A stretch of 64,000 bases of DNA from an uncultured Lachnospiraceae bacterium (GTDB taxonomy: Bacteria; Bacillota; Clostridia; Lachnospirales; Lachnospiraceae), in the NCBI GenBank assembly GCA_900551895.1, contig URXX01000008.1, positions 18,944 to 82,943 on the forward strand, read 5' to 3'. A program made the position numbers and the translations under genes. Positions within the stretch are counted from its first letter, which is position 1, and every line of letters begins with the position of its first letter. This document shows positions 31,367-40,083 of the stretch, in pieces. The notes beneath the pieces are model-generated. The model had not been told where the DNA came from. It worked only from the letters and a program-made list of their open reading frames with translations, and made no database searches.

Positions 31367-32546
31367 ATACCGCAAATTAAAATTAAGTGTTTTATTGCAG
31401 ACCGTATTTGTAACGGCACTGACCGTTTTAGTAGGTGCATTTCTGTTGAATTATGTTATTGACGGTATATATAACGAAAGTTTCGGAAGGATTTTTGTGG
31501 ATATACTGATGAGTATGGGGGTAAAACGGAAAACGGCAATAGAGTGGTACTGGAAATTTATCGGTAATAATAAAGATTTGTTTATGGTGATAGGATTTTT
31601 GTCTTTGTTTGCCGTATTCTTCTATATCGCACTGTCAAAGATGACAAGTTATTTGCATCAGATTGAGGCAGGAATCGAAAATATTATTTCGGAGTCTACG
31701 GAGCCTGTACATCTGATTGCCGAATTAAGACCGATTGAAAAACGGTTAAATGAGATTAAGGAAACATTGAAACGGCAGGAAATGGAAGCGGTTGAGGCGG
31801 AAAATCGAAAAAATGATTTGGTTGTTTTTCTTGCCCACGATTTAAAAACACCGCTGACTTCGATTGTGGCATATTTAAGTATGCTTGAGTCACATCCGGA
31901 AATGTCTGTGGAAGAGAGGGCGAGGTATACGCATATTTCTCTTGAGAAAGCGATGCGGCTCGGAGAATTGATTAGCGAGTTTTTCGAGATTACAAAATTT
32001 AATCTGCAAAATATCGAATTGGAGAAAGTGGAATTAAATTTGAGTATGATGCTTGAACAGTTGGCGGATGAGTTGTATGGTGTTTTGCGGGAGAAAAATC
32101 TTATCTGCAAAGTGTATACCGAAGACAATCTTGTTGTGGAGGGGGATCCCGATAAGTTGGCAAGAGTATTTGACAATATTTTAAGAAATGCTGTTACTTA
32201 CTGCTATCCCGATACGCTTATTGAAATTCAGGCAAAAGAGATTGGTGATCATATCGAGATTATCTTTATGAACCGAGGGGAAGAAATTCCGCCGGAAAAA
32301 TTGGACAGGTTGTTTGAAAAATTTTATCGTGTGGATAACGCACGGTCAAGTTCAACAGGCGGGGCAGGATTGGGACTGGCAATTGCAAAAGAGATTGTGG
32401 AGTTACATTCAGGTACAATTCGTGCGGAAAGTAATAAAGAACAGACAAAGTTTATTGTAAGTTTACCGAAAGGGGAAAAGGATGAAATTTATTCACATAG
32501 CGGACGTGCATTTGGGGGCAAAGGCAGACGCAGGAAAAAAGTATAG
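31356..32546 (+). CDS. VanS-like sensor histidine kinase
   Basis: About 396 residues; likely TTG start at 31356 overlapping the regulator's end by 11 nt (an in-frame frame open back to 31299 lies inside the regulator gene). Two membrane helices (~10-33 and ~75-97 of the mature frame) bracket a short outer loop of ~40 residues. Kinase core: H-box VVFLAHDLKTPLTSIVAYLSML, N-box VFDNILRNAVTYC, G-boxes GAGLGLAIAKEIV. The C-terminus ends with a basic tail (about 20 residues, FGGKGRRRKKV) that is encoded in the 65-nt overlap with the next gene. Resembles VanS; signal unknown. Confidence 0.9.
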   Translation: MKNKYRKLKLSVLLQTVFVTALTVLVGAFLLNYVIDGIYNESFGRIFVDILMSMGVKRKTAIEWYWKFIGNNKDLFMVIGFLSLFAVFFYIALSKMTSYLHQIEAGIENIISESTEPVHLIAELRPIEKRLNEIKETLKRQEMEAVEAENRKNDLVVFLAHDLKTPLTSIVAYLSMLESHPEMSVEERARYTHISLEKAMRLGELISEFFEITKFNLQNIELEKVELNLSMMLEQLADELYGVLREKNLICKVYTEDNLVVEGDPDKLARVFDNILRNAVTYCYPDTLIEIQAKEIGDHIEIIFMNRGEEIPPEKLDRLFEKFYRVDNARSSSTGGAGLGLAIAKEIVELHSGTIRAESNKEQTKFIVSLPKGEKDEIYSHSGRAFGGKGRRRKKV

Positions 32547-33537
32547 TGCAAATCGTGAAGAAGAGATTTGGGAAAGTTTTGCAAAGATAATTGATTTATG
32601 TGAACAAAAAGAAATAAATTTGTTGCTTATAGCGGGTGATTTGTTTCACCGCCAACCGTTATTGCGGGAATTGAAGGAAGTTGACTATCTGTTTTCCAAG
32701 TTGACAAAGACGAAAGTTGTATTTATAGCCGGAAATCACGATTATATCAGATGGAATTCGTATTATAGGACATTTCGCTGGAGCAAAAATGTATTTCCTC
32801 TTTTCAGTGACAGGCTGGGTTGTGTAGAATTTCCGGAGTTTGAAACGGCGGTCTACGGGTTCAGTTATTATCAGAGGGAAATTACAGAGAGAAAATATGC
32901 AAAAGCAAAGGCTTGGAAGAAACAAAAAAATGAAATCCTTTTGGCACACGGCGGAGATGAGAAACATATACCGATTAATAGAAATGAATTAGTTTCTTTA
33001 GAGTATGATTATATTGCATTAGGACATATCCATAAACAAATAAATATTGAAGAAAACAAAATAGTTTACTCGGGGGCGTTAGAGCCGATTGATAAAAATG
33101 ACGTGGGTATGCACGGTTATATTGAGGGCGAGATAAAAGACGGCAGAGTACTTGCCAAGTTTGTACCGTTTGCCATGCGTGAATACGTGCATATGCGGTT
33201 GGAAATGAACGATACAATAACGAATATGCAGTTGAAAGAAATTATAAAAGAGAGCATAGAAAAGCGGGGAATAAAAAATATTTATAAAATTATTCTCTCC
33301 GGTTTTAGAAATACAGATATAGTATTTGATGTTTCAAATACAGATCCGTTTGGGAATATTTTGGAGATTGCAGACGAAACAAAACCGGCGTATCGTTTTG
33401 AAGAGTTGCGGGAAAAAAATAAAGACAACTTACTCGGAAAATATATTGAGAGTATGGGAAATTGTGAGCCGGACAGTTTAGAGTATATGGCTCTTTATGA
33501 GGGTGTGACGGCACTTTTAGAAACAAAGAAGGGATAA
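32482..33537 (+). CDS. SbcD/YhaO-like DNA repair exonuclease (metallophosphoesterase)
   Basis: 351 residues. Calcineurin-like phosphoesterase fold with dinuclear metal motifs: IADVHLGAK (5-13), LLIAGDLFHR (~49-58), FIAGNHDYI (~77-85), then LAHGG and ALGHIHKQ. It matches the SbcD/Mre11 and YhaO group of DNA double-strand-break processing nucleases. The C-terminal ~150 residues would bind the partner ATPase. It overlaps the upstream kinase by 65 nt and the following gene, the SbcC-like ATPase, begins 7 nt after it, which fits an Mre11-Rad50-type pair. Shine-Dalgarno aaggggaaaagg. Confidence 0.88.
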   Translation: MKFIHIADVHLGAKADAGKKYSANREEEIWESFAKIIDLCEQKEINLLLIAGDLFHRQPLLRELKEVDYLFSKLTKTKVVFIAGNHDYIRWNSYYRTFRWSKNVFPLFSDRLGCVEFPEFETAVYGFSYYQREITERKYAKAKAWKKQKNEILLAHGGDEKHIPINRNELVSLEYDYIALGHIHKQINIEENKIVYSGALEPIDKNDVGMHGYIEGEIKDGRVLAKFVPFAMREYVHMRLEMNDTITNMQLKEIIKESIEKRGIKNIYKIILSGFRNTDIVFDVSNTDPFGNILEIADETKPAYRFEELREKNKDNLLGKYIESMGNCEPDSLEYMALYEGVTALLETKKG

Positions 33538-33544
33538 CGAGGGA

Positions 33545-35032
33545 ATGAAGTTACTGGAAACCATTATAAAAAATTTCGGGAAATTTTCAGGGAAGTCATG
33601 GGAATTTACGGAAGGAATAAATGTAATTTATGGTGAAAATGAATCGGGAAAGACAACTTTGTATACATTTATTAAAAGTATGCTTTTTGGACTGGAAAGA
33701 GGAAGAGGACGCGCATCTTTAAATGATGAATTCAGTCAGTATGAACCGTGGGAAAATCCGAACTTTTATTCCGGAATACTGCGATTTTCTTGTGGGAACA
33801 GAAAGTTTAGACTGGATAGGAATTTTGATAAATATTCTAAAAGTGTCAATCTGATTTGTGAAGACGACGGGGAAGAATTATCTGTGGAACAGGGAGATTT
33901 GCAGGTGCTTCTTGACGGACTGACACAGGAAGCGTTTGAAAATACGGTTTCTATCGGTCAGTTAAAAGTAAAGACAGATCAAAGTCTTGCAAACAGACTG
34001 CAGGATTATGCCACAAATTACTATACAACAGGTGACGGCGAAATCCATTTGGAAAAGGCGTTAAAGTGTCTGAACGGCAAGAAAAAAGAAGTGGAGAAAC
34101 AATTTAAAGAAGAATTGATGAAGTCGGACAGAAAGCGTGAAGAGATTGCGTTGGAGTCATCATATGTTTGGCGCGATATTCATAAAATTGAACAGAAATT
34201 AGAAGCGATAGATGAAGAAATTCGAGTGAAAGAAGAGCAGGAGAAGAATACGGAGGAGAAGCCGAGATGGAGAGTTCACCCGCTGGAGGTATTAGGAATT
34301 CTTGTCTGTCTTGCGGCGATTTTTGTTTTTGTTCTTCGTCCGTGGAACTATCTTATTGTAATTGTAGGAGCGCTGGCGGAAGGGATTTATATTTGGAACA
34401 GAACAAAAGAGGGAAGAAAAAAAGAAGAACATATTGAAAATGAGAATGCAATCCGAAAATTACGCTGGGAGAGAAATCATGTTTTTGAGGAACTAAAAGA
34501 AAAACAGGTACAGCACAGCAATCTTGAAGAGCAGTTAGAGGAACTGCAGGGAGAGAACGAGGAGCATAGAGATTGGAAACGTAAAAAAGAGGCGCTTGAT
34601 TTGGCAGCTGAGAAATTAATTGAAGTTTCAAGCCATATGCAGAAAAGTCTCGGACAGGCGTTAAATGAGAGGACATCGGAGATTATCAGTCAGATTACAG
34701 GCGGGAAATATACCCGTATTTTTGTGGAGGATAATTTGAAAATCAGCCTTTTAACAAAAGAGAAAAAAATTCCTCTTGAAAGGGTAAGCAGAGGAACGAT
34801 AGAACAGATTTATTTTGCACTTCGTATGGCATCGGTGGAAATTATGAATGAAGAGGAATTTCCGGTTATATTGGACGAAACCTTTGCGTTTTACGATGAA
34901 AAAAGACTGCAGTATACATTAAAATGGCTGGCGGAAAATAAGAAACAGGTGCTATTGTTTACTTGTCAGAAAAGGGAAGAAGAACTGTTGGATAAAATGG
35001 GAATACCGTACACATATTATGAATGCAAATAA
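33545..35032 (+). CDS. Short SbcC/YhaN-like ATPase with internal membrane helices
   Basis: 495 residues. Walker A YGENESGKTTLYTFI (~30-44), a coiled-coil region (~170-245), two hydrophobic segments ~247-290 (VLGILVCLAAIFVFVL; YLIVIVGALAEGIYIW), a second coiled coil (~295-370) and a C-terminal ATPase half: signature-like SRGTIEQIYFALRM and Walker B FPVILDETFAFYD. This is the Rad50/SbcC layout but much shorter (SbcC is often >1000 residues). Membrane helices in place of the zinc-hook tip would tether the coiled-coil apex to the membrane. Partner of the SbcD-like nuclease. Ends next to a bidirectional terminator. Confidence 0.82.
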   Translation: MKLLETIIKNFGKFSGKSWEFTEGINVIYGENESGKTTLYTFIKSMLFGLERGRGRASLNDEFSQYEPWENPNFYSGILRFSCGNRKFRLDRNFDKYSKSVNLICEDDGEELSVEQGDLQVLLDGLTQEAFENTVSIGQLKVKTDQSLANRLQDYATNYYTTGDGEIHLEKALKCLNGKKKEVEKQFKEELMKSDRKREEIALESSYVWRDIHKIEQKLEAIDEEIRVKEEQEKNTEEKPRWRVHPLEVLGILVCLAAIFVFVLRPWNYLIVIVGALAEGIYIWNRTKEGRKKEEHIENENAIRKLRWERNHVFEELKEKQVQHSNLEEQLEELQGENEEHRDWKRKKEALDLAAEKLIEVSSHMQKSLGQALNERTSEIISQITGGKYTRIFVEDNLKISLLTKEKKIPLERVSRGTIEQIYFALRMASVEIMNEEEFPVILDETFAFYDEKRLQYTLKWLAENKKQVLLFTCQKREEELLDKMGIPYTYYECK

Positions 35033-35086
35033 AAAAAAGAGTGATACGTAACTATCAATTAGGATAGAAGCGTACCACTCTTTTTT
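35033..35086. terminator. Bidirectional terminator between the SbcC-like gene and prs
   Basis: AAAAAAGAGTG-a-TACG (35033-35048) pairs with CGTA-c-CACTCTTTTTT (35071-35086); A/T tracts serve both strands. Confidence 0.9.
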
Positions 35087-35093
35087 ATTCATC

Positions 35094-36278
35094 TTAGATA
35101 CGTTCGCCGTTGCGGTATTTTTCAACGATATGCTGAATACGTTCGTTCGGGCTTAAAATTGAACTGAGAGAACCGTCATGGTTCAATGTGTCGATAATTA
35201 AAGCGATATATTTGCTCATATCACAGTTAATGTAATATGGTTTGCTCAATAACTCAGGTGTCTGATAAATTAAGTTTGTTGTTAAGATACCGTGGATAAT
35301 ACCTTCTTCGTATGCCTTGTCAAATTTTGAAAGACCATTTGTAAATAAGCCGAATGTTGCAGCGGCAAAAATACGTTTTGCTTTTCTTCTCTTTAATTCT
35401 GTTGCAACATCAATGATACTGTCCCCTGAAGAAATCATATCGTCGATGATGATAACATCTTTTCCTTCCACGTCAGAACCTAAAAATTCGTGAGCAACGA
35501 TTGGGTTACGTCCGTCTACGATTTGTGTGTAGTCACGGCGTTTGTAGAACATACCCATATCAAGACCAAGAACGTTTGCAAGGTAAACGGCACGGCTTGT
35601 ACCACCTTCGTCAGGGCTGATAGCCATCATGTGTTTGCTGTCAATCTGCAAATCAGGCACTGCACGGAGAAGTCCTTTAATAAACTGATAAGTTGGACGG
35701 ATTGTTTCAAATCCGCTGAGCGGAATTGCATTTTGTACACGAGGGTCATGCGCATCGAAAGTGATGATGTTGTCTACGCCCATGTGAACAAGTTCCTGCA
35801 AAGCAAGGGCACAGTCCAAAGATTCTCGGCTGCTTCTCTTGTGCTGACGGCTCTCGTAAAGGAATGGCATGATAACATTGATACGGCGTCCTTTTCCTCC
35901 GATAGCGGCAATAATTCTTTTTAAGTTCTGGAAATGGTCATCAGGTGACATATGGTTTACATGACCTGAGAGTGAGTAAGTTAAACTGTAATTACAAACG
36001 TCAACCATAAGATATAAATCTTTACCTCTTACAGATTCGTTGATGATACCTTTTGCTTCTCCTGAACCAAAACGTGGAACTCTGGCATCAATAAGGTAAG
36101 AGTCTTTTTTGTATCCTGTGAAAACTTCAGATGCAGAAATATCCTGTGTGCTTTCATTACGCCATTTTACAAGATAGTCATTTACCTTATTTCCTAACTC
36201 TTGGCAGCCGTCAACGGCAATAAGACCAAGTGCTCCTACAGGGATGTTTTCTAAGTTGCGTTCTTTTCGGTGTAACAT
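35094..36278 (-). CDS. prs: Ribose-phosphate pyrophosphokinase (PRPP synthetase)
   Basis: 394 residues, the longer clostridial type with an N-terminal extension. Makes 5-phosphoribosyl-1-pyrophosphate from ribose 5-phosphate and ATP for nucleotide, His and Trp synthesis. Visible motifs: INVIMPFLYESRQHKR, the catalytic/metal region ITFDAHDPRVQNA, ISPDEGGTSRAVYLA, KRRDYTQIVDGR and the PRPP-binding loop GKDVIIIDDMISSGDS. The start overlaps the dnaC-like stop by one base (TAATG), so it is translationally coupled to the replication genes upstream on the minus strand; this links nucleotide supply to replication initiation in one operon. Confidence 0.93.
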   Translation of the reverse strand: MLHRKERNLENIPVGALGLIAVDGCQELGNKVNDYLVKWRNESTQDISASEVFTGYKKDSYLIDARVPRFGSGEAKGIINESVRGKDLYLMVDVCNYSLTYSLSGHVNHMSPDDHFQNLKRIIAAIGGKGRRINVIMPFLYESRQHKRSSRESLDCALALQELVHMGVDNIITFDAHDPRVQNAIPLSGFETIRPTYQFIKGLLRAVPDLQIDSKHMMAISPDEGGTSRAVYLANVLGLDMGMFYKRRDYTQIVDGRNPIVAHEFLGSDVEGKDVIIIDDMISSGDSIIDVATELKRRKAKRIFAAATFGLFTNGLSKFDKAYEEGIIHGILTTNLIYQTPELLSKPYYINCDMSKYIALIIDTLNHDGSLSSILSPNERIQHIVEKYRNGERI

Positions 36279-37273
36279 TAGTTTGCCTCCATATTCATTA
36301 GTTTCTTTTTCAGACGAATGTCATCGCCTATGAGTTTTAAAAGTTTGTAGTTACTTGTAATGCGTGAGAATGTACGCTGTGAATAGTAATCCGAAAAAGT
36401 TTCCAGTGCAAGGTTTGTTGAAATAATAGTAGATTTCTTTTTCAGCAGACGTTCATTCAGGCATAAAAATAATTGTGAAGTAGTGAACGAATTGGATAAT
36501 TCAGTTCCTAAATCATCAATAATTAACAAATCACAGTCGAAGATATGAGAGTTCATCACTTCGGCGGTTTCATCTCTTCCGAACTTACTCTTTTCAAAAA
36601 TGTTGAAGAGTTCAAATGCAGTAAAATAAATTACGGAATAAGATTTATCAATGAGTTCTTTTGCAATGCAGTTGGAAAGAAATGTTTTTCCTACGCCCGT
36701 ATCTCCGTAGAGAAACAGGTTTTCAAAGTCTTCTCCAAATCTTTCAACAAAATCAACGCAGATTCGGTGTGCCTTTCTAATGGCGGTTAATGATGACAAA
36801 CCGCTTTTTGCATCGACAAAATTATCAGAATAGTAATCAAAAGAAAAGGTATCGAAATTTTCCTTTTTCAGAATTTCTTTCAGATTAGACTGTGTATATA
36901 AAAGGTCAATGGTTGCCTGTTTAAAGCAAATACATTTTTCGTTGCCAATATATCCGGTATCTTTGCATAGAGGACATTCGTATACCGGCTCAAGATAGTT
37001 TTCGGGATAGCCGTTCTGTTTGAGCAATTCCGACTTTTCGCGGCATAAAGTATCCAGTTGTACACGAAACTCTTCTAAAGCATGTGTGTCGCCGTCAAGT
37101 AGTTTGCGGGCGTGTTTAACCCCGAGCATAGAAATAGAATCCTCAAGTTCTTTGAACTTGGGAATCTTTTCGTAAATTTCATTATAGCGTTGCGTCAAAA
37201 TATTCTGACTGTGTAACTGTTTTTGCTCATAGTTACGCATAATCATATCATGTTGAGCGTTTCTTAATGCCAC
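36278..37273 (-). CDS. DnaC/DnaI-like replicative helicase loader
   Basis: 331 residues, GTG start with aaaaggagag upstream (minus strand). AAA+ ATPase: Walker A LYGDTGVGKTFLSNCI, Walker B CDLLIIDDLGTEL and an arginine-finger-type C-terminal region (RITSNYKLLKLIGDDIR). The N-terminal part has a Cys-rich insertion (YECPLCKDTGYIGNEKCICF, four Cys) that is a plausible zinc-binding helicase-interaction domain as in DnaI. It loads the replicative helicase onto DNA. The gene follows a dnaD-like gene with a 19-nt gap, the standard primosome pair. Confidence 0.9.
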   Translation of the reverse strand: MALRNAQHDMIMRNYEQKQLHSQNILTQRYNEIYEKIPKFKELEDSISMLGVKHARKLLDGDTHALEEFRVQLDTLCREKSELLKQNGYPENYLEPVYECPLCKDTGYIGNEKCICFKQATIDLLYTQSNLKEILKKENFDTFSFDYYSDNFVDAKSGLSSLTAIRKAHRICVDFVERFGEDFENLFLYGDTGVGKTFLSNCIAKELIDKSYSVIYFTAFELFNIFEKSKFGRDETAEVMNSHIFDCDLLIIDDLGTELSNSFTTSQLFLCLNERLLKKKSTIISTNLALETFSDYYSQRTFSRITSNYKLLKLIGDDIRLKKKLMNMEAN

Positions 37274-37292
37274 GATACTCTCCTTTTACTGT

Positions 37293-38345
37293 TTATTGGC
37301 TTAAAAGTTGCTTTTCCAAAGAATCGTAATCGTAAGTACGACCTTCAAAGTTGTTAAATTTGTTTTTCACAACAGGTTTTGTTTCTGCTCTTCGGCGGAC
37401 AACAGTCTGACGGTGAGCAGAGTCCAAACGTTTCAAATCAGAGAGATGATGTACGTTGGACGCAATCCATTTTTTTAAAATGGAATCGGTATATTCAAAA
37501 CTTGGCTGGTGCAATTTCGCCATTGTGCGATTGCAAGCCTCAATAATTAAATCTAAACTAAATCCGTATTCTTCCGTCCATTTTTTAATATATGCCAATT
37601 CCGGTGCGGCAGCGGCGCGTCCTTTAATTCCAAAAGCATTTAAAATGGAATAACAGTTTTTATTATAAAACTTAGAACTGTTTCTTGCCTGTTCTACCGT
37701 TGTAATATGCTCTTCGGACCATGCAAGAGCCACTTTTTGAATGTAATGCATACTCTTATGTCCGTTTTCCACACAGTATTCAATTAAATATTCTACAAGA
37801 TCTGCGGAAAAATGCAAGGTGTCATAAAAATATGTAATGGCTTCAATATCCGTTCCGGATAATGTTTTCCCAAGATACTGTTCAGCAATAAATAACAGTG
37901 ATTTTAACTCTTTGCGATTTTTAAACTGTTCAATGTTGGAAGTTTTCGGAACAGGTTTTTCCTCGACAACTTCTTCCTGCATAACGACAGGAGTAGGTTC
38001 GATGACAACCTCCGGCTCTTCAACTTTAACCTCTTCGCAAATTTCTGTCGGTTCATCGCCCATACTGATACCCTCAATTTCGTTATCGGAATCGTAGGTA
38101 AGGGAAATCAGCCCTTCCTTTTCCCAATATTTCAAAGCACGTAAAATATCTTTCTCCGTATTCTCAAGACAATCGGCGATAGCGGAGATTGTCACGGTTG
38201 TACACGGGTTTTGCAAATGGCGGAGTAAGAACAAATATACTTTCACATACTCCCCGTTTGCACGTGCCATATAATTGTCGATAAAATCATTCTCAATCCA
38301 TGTGGAATTCATCTGAAGATGATTGTGTAATTTTAATGCTTTCAT
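37293..38345 (-). CDS. DnaD domain primosomal protein
   Basis: 350 residues. N-terminal winged-helix domain (~15-90: MARANGEYVKVYLFLL, ISAIADCLENTEKDILRAL, GLISLTYD), an acidic Glu/Pro/Val linker (~95-135), then two helical DnaD_C-like domains (LEYLIEYCVENGHKSMHYIQ-type, with NAFGIKGRAAAAPELAYIKK and a final FEYTDSILKKWIA). DnaD-domain proteins remodel DNA at the origin and recruit the helicase loader. A DnaA-box cluster lies behind its promoter. Likely operon: dnaD-like, dnaC-like, prs. Confidence 0.88.
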   Translation of the reverse strand: MKALKLHNHLQMNSTWIENDFIDNYMARANGEYVKVYLFLLRHLQNPCTTVTISAIADCLENTEKDILRALKYWEKEGLISLTYDSDNEIEGISMGDEPTEICEEVKVEEPEVVIEPTPVVMQEEVVEEKPVPKTSNIEQFKNRKELKSLLFIAEQYLGKTLSGTDIEAITYFYDTLHFSADLVEYLIEYCVENGHKSMHYIQKVALAWSEEHITTVEQARNSSKFYNKNCYSILNAFGIKGRAAAAPELAYIKKWTEEYGFSLDLIIEACNRTMAKLHQPSFEYTDSILKKWIASNVHHLSDLKRLDSAHRQTVVRRRAETKPVVKNKFNNFEGRTYDYDSLEKQLLSQ

Positions 38346-38393
38346 TGTATCTTTACCCCTTCAAAAAGTAAGTTCTTCTTCGTTCGTATGCGT

Positions 38394-38421
38394 ATTATAA
38401 CATTATATCGGCACAGGACAA
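38394..38421 (-). promoter_or_regulatory. Sigma-A promoter of the dnaD-dnaC-prs operon
   Basis: Minus strand: TTGTCC (plus 38416-38421), 16-nt spacer, TATAAT (plus 38394-38399); a second TATAAT (plus 38402-38407) lies close by. Confidence 0.65.
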
Positions 38422-38431
38422 AGAACTTTTC

Positions 38432-38496
38432 GGTGGAAAACTTGGCTTTTTTGTGGATAAAAAAATTGTGGATAATGGGGATAACTATGTGGAAAG
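38432..38496 (-). promoter_or_regulatory. Cluster of DnaA boxes
   Basis: On the minus strand two perfect TTATCCACA boxes (plus 38452-38460 and 38467-38475) with TTATCCCCA (38476-38484), CTTTCCACA (38488-38496) and TTTTCCACC (38432-38440) as one- or two-mismatch boxes. All five have the same orientation within 65 bp, starting 11 nt upstream of the -35 of the dnaD operon and overlapping the end of murC. Confidence 0.7.
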
Positions 38497-39870
38497 TAAC
38501 GATTCTCCAATGTTTACAACGTCTCCGGCACCCATAGTTATCAACAAATCATCGTGGATACAGTGTTTAAGCACGAAGTTTTCCACAGACTCAAAGTCAG
38601 GAAAATAGTGTACGTCTGTCCCTGATTTTTTAATTTCTTCAGCGAGAAGTTCAGAGGACATTCCCAAAGTATCCGTTTCCCTTGCGGCATAAATATCAAC
38701 GAGAAGAACATGGTCCGCCAGAGAAAGAGCCTTTGCAAATTCATGGAAGAATGCTTTTGTTCTCGTGTAAGTATGCGGTTGGAAAATACACCACGTTTCT
38801 CTGTGCGGATAATGTTTTACCGAAGAAAGTGTTGCTGTGATTTCTGTCGGATGATGAGCGTAGTCATCGATAATTGTAAATCCGTTTCGTTCACCTTTGT
38901 ATTCAAAACGTCTGTCTGTTCCGGAGAAAGACAAAAGTCCTTTTTTAATAGATTCTAAAGAAACTTCGGTAAGTTCGCCTACCGCAATGGCTGCTAGGGC
39001 ATTGGACACATTATGTTCTCCCGTAACGGAAAGAGAAATCCGGTCAACAAACTCTCCAAAACGATAGAAATCAAAAGAAGTACAGCCTGTTTCATTATAA
39101 GTAATATTTTTCGCACAATAGTCATAATCGCCGTTCAGACCGTAAGTCAGTATACGGCAGGTCAGCCCATCCGTGATAGCGTTTATATTTTCAATTTCAC
39201 CGTTAATGATAAGCGTTCCCTCTTCATTTTGAGGAAGTAACTGTGCAAAACGGTGGAAAGAATGACGAATATCGTCAATATCTTTGAAAAAGTCCATATG
39301 GTCTTCTTCTACATTTAAAATAATACTGATTTTCGGCAGAAAATGCAGAAAACTGTTTGTATATTCGCAGGCTTCCGTAACAAATACGCCTGAGTTGCCG
39401 ACACGGATATTGCCGTTGATTGCTTTTAAAATACCTCCTACGGAAATCGTAGGGTCTTTCTCTCCCTCCAAAAGGACGTGGGATAACATGGAAGTTGTTG
39501 TTGTCTTTCCGTGTGTTCCGGAAACTGCGATAGGGCATTCATAGTTTGTCATCAACTGTCCGAGAAGTTCGGCGCGGGATAACATTGGAATGTTCTGACG
39601 AACGGCTTCCGCAAATTCTTCGTTATCTTCATGAATGGCAGCGGTGTAAACGACAACATCAATTTCGTCAATAATGTTAGATGCTTTTTGACCGTAGAAA
39701 ATAGTTGCGCCTTTGCCTGTAAGATGCTCAGTCAGTGCGGATTCTTTATTATCTGAACCGGAAACGGTAAATCCTTCTTTTAACAAAATTTCAGCCAAAC
39801 CGCTCATACTGATTCCACCGATACCGATAAAATGTACATGGATTGGCTTTCTAAAATCAATTTTATACAT
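38485..39870 (-). CDS. murC: UDP-N-acetylmuramate--L-alanine ligase
   Basis: 461 residues from ATG 39870; the ATG at 39885 is inside the ggggag Shine-Dalgarno. Adds L-Ala to UDP-MurNAc, the first peptide step of peptidoglycan synthesis. Three-domain Mur ligase: Rossmann-like N-terminal (HFIGIGGISMSGLAEIL), ATP-binding GTHGKTTTTSML, central NVEEDHMDFF, C-terminal TDRRFEYKG and DYAHHPTEI. Cytoplasmic. Its own promoter lies at 39931-39959; the DnaA-box cluster overlaps its 3' end. Confidence 0.97.
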   Translation of the reverse strand: MYKIDFRKPIHVHFIGIGGISMSGLAEILLKEGFTVSGSDNKESALTEHLTGKGATIFYGQKASNIIDEIDVVVYTAAIHEDNEEFAEAVRQNIPMLSRAELLGQLMTNYECPIAVSGTHGKTTTTSMLSHVLLEGEKDPTISVGGILKAINGNIRVGNSGVFVTEACEYTNSFLHFLPKISIILNVEEDHMDFFKDIDDIRHSFHRFAQLLPQNEEGTLIINGEIENINAITDGLTCRILTYGLNGDYDYCAKNITYNETGCTSFDFYRFGEFVDRISLSVTGEHNVSNALAAIAVGELTEVSLESIKKGLLSFSGTDRRFEYKGERNGFTIIDDYAHHPTEITATLSSVKHYPHRETWCIFQPHTYTRTKAFFHEFAKALSLADHVLLVDIYAARETDTLGMSSELLAEEIKKSGTDVHYFPDFESVENFVLKHCIHDDLLITMGAGDVVNIGESLLST

Positions 39871-39930
39871 AAAAATGCTCCCCATTCTTCTTTTTTACAT
39901 TTTTAAACATATTTTATAGTCTACCTTTAT

Positions 39931-39959
39931 ATTATAACTATTGTAGGATAAAATGCCAA
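39931..39959 (-). promoter_or_regulatory. Sigma-A promoter of murC
   Basis: Minus strand: TTGGCA (plus 39954-39959), 17-nt spacer, TATAAT (plus 39931-39936). Confidence 0.8.
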
Positions 39960-40024
39960 GCCATTTCTTTTTGTGATATTTGTATGAAAAAAGAAAAAAA
40001 GATTTAAAAATTTTGTAAAAAACG

Positions 40025-40053
40025 TTCACGTACTGGCTTGCGTATGCTATAAT
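40025..40053 (+). promoter_or_regulatory. Promoter of glgC-glgD
   Basis: TTCACG (40025-40030), 17-nt spacer, TATAAT (40048-40053), about 30 nt ahead of glgC. Confidence 0.7.
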
Positions 40054-40083
40054 AAAATTATTATTACTGGAAGGGGCGATGAC

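Noticed and set aside
30677..32546. Glycopeptide resistance cluster
   Set aside because: The regulator pair is VanRS-like, but no ligase, lactate dehydrogenase, racemase or D,D-peptidase gene is nearby.
38432..38496. Chromosomal origin of replication
   Set aside because: DnaA boxes are present but dnaA, dnaN and an AT-rich unwinding region are not; regulatory use is more likely.
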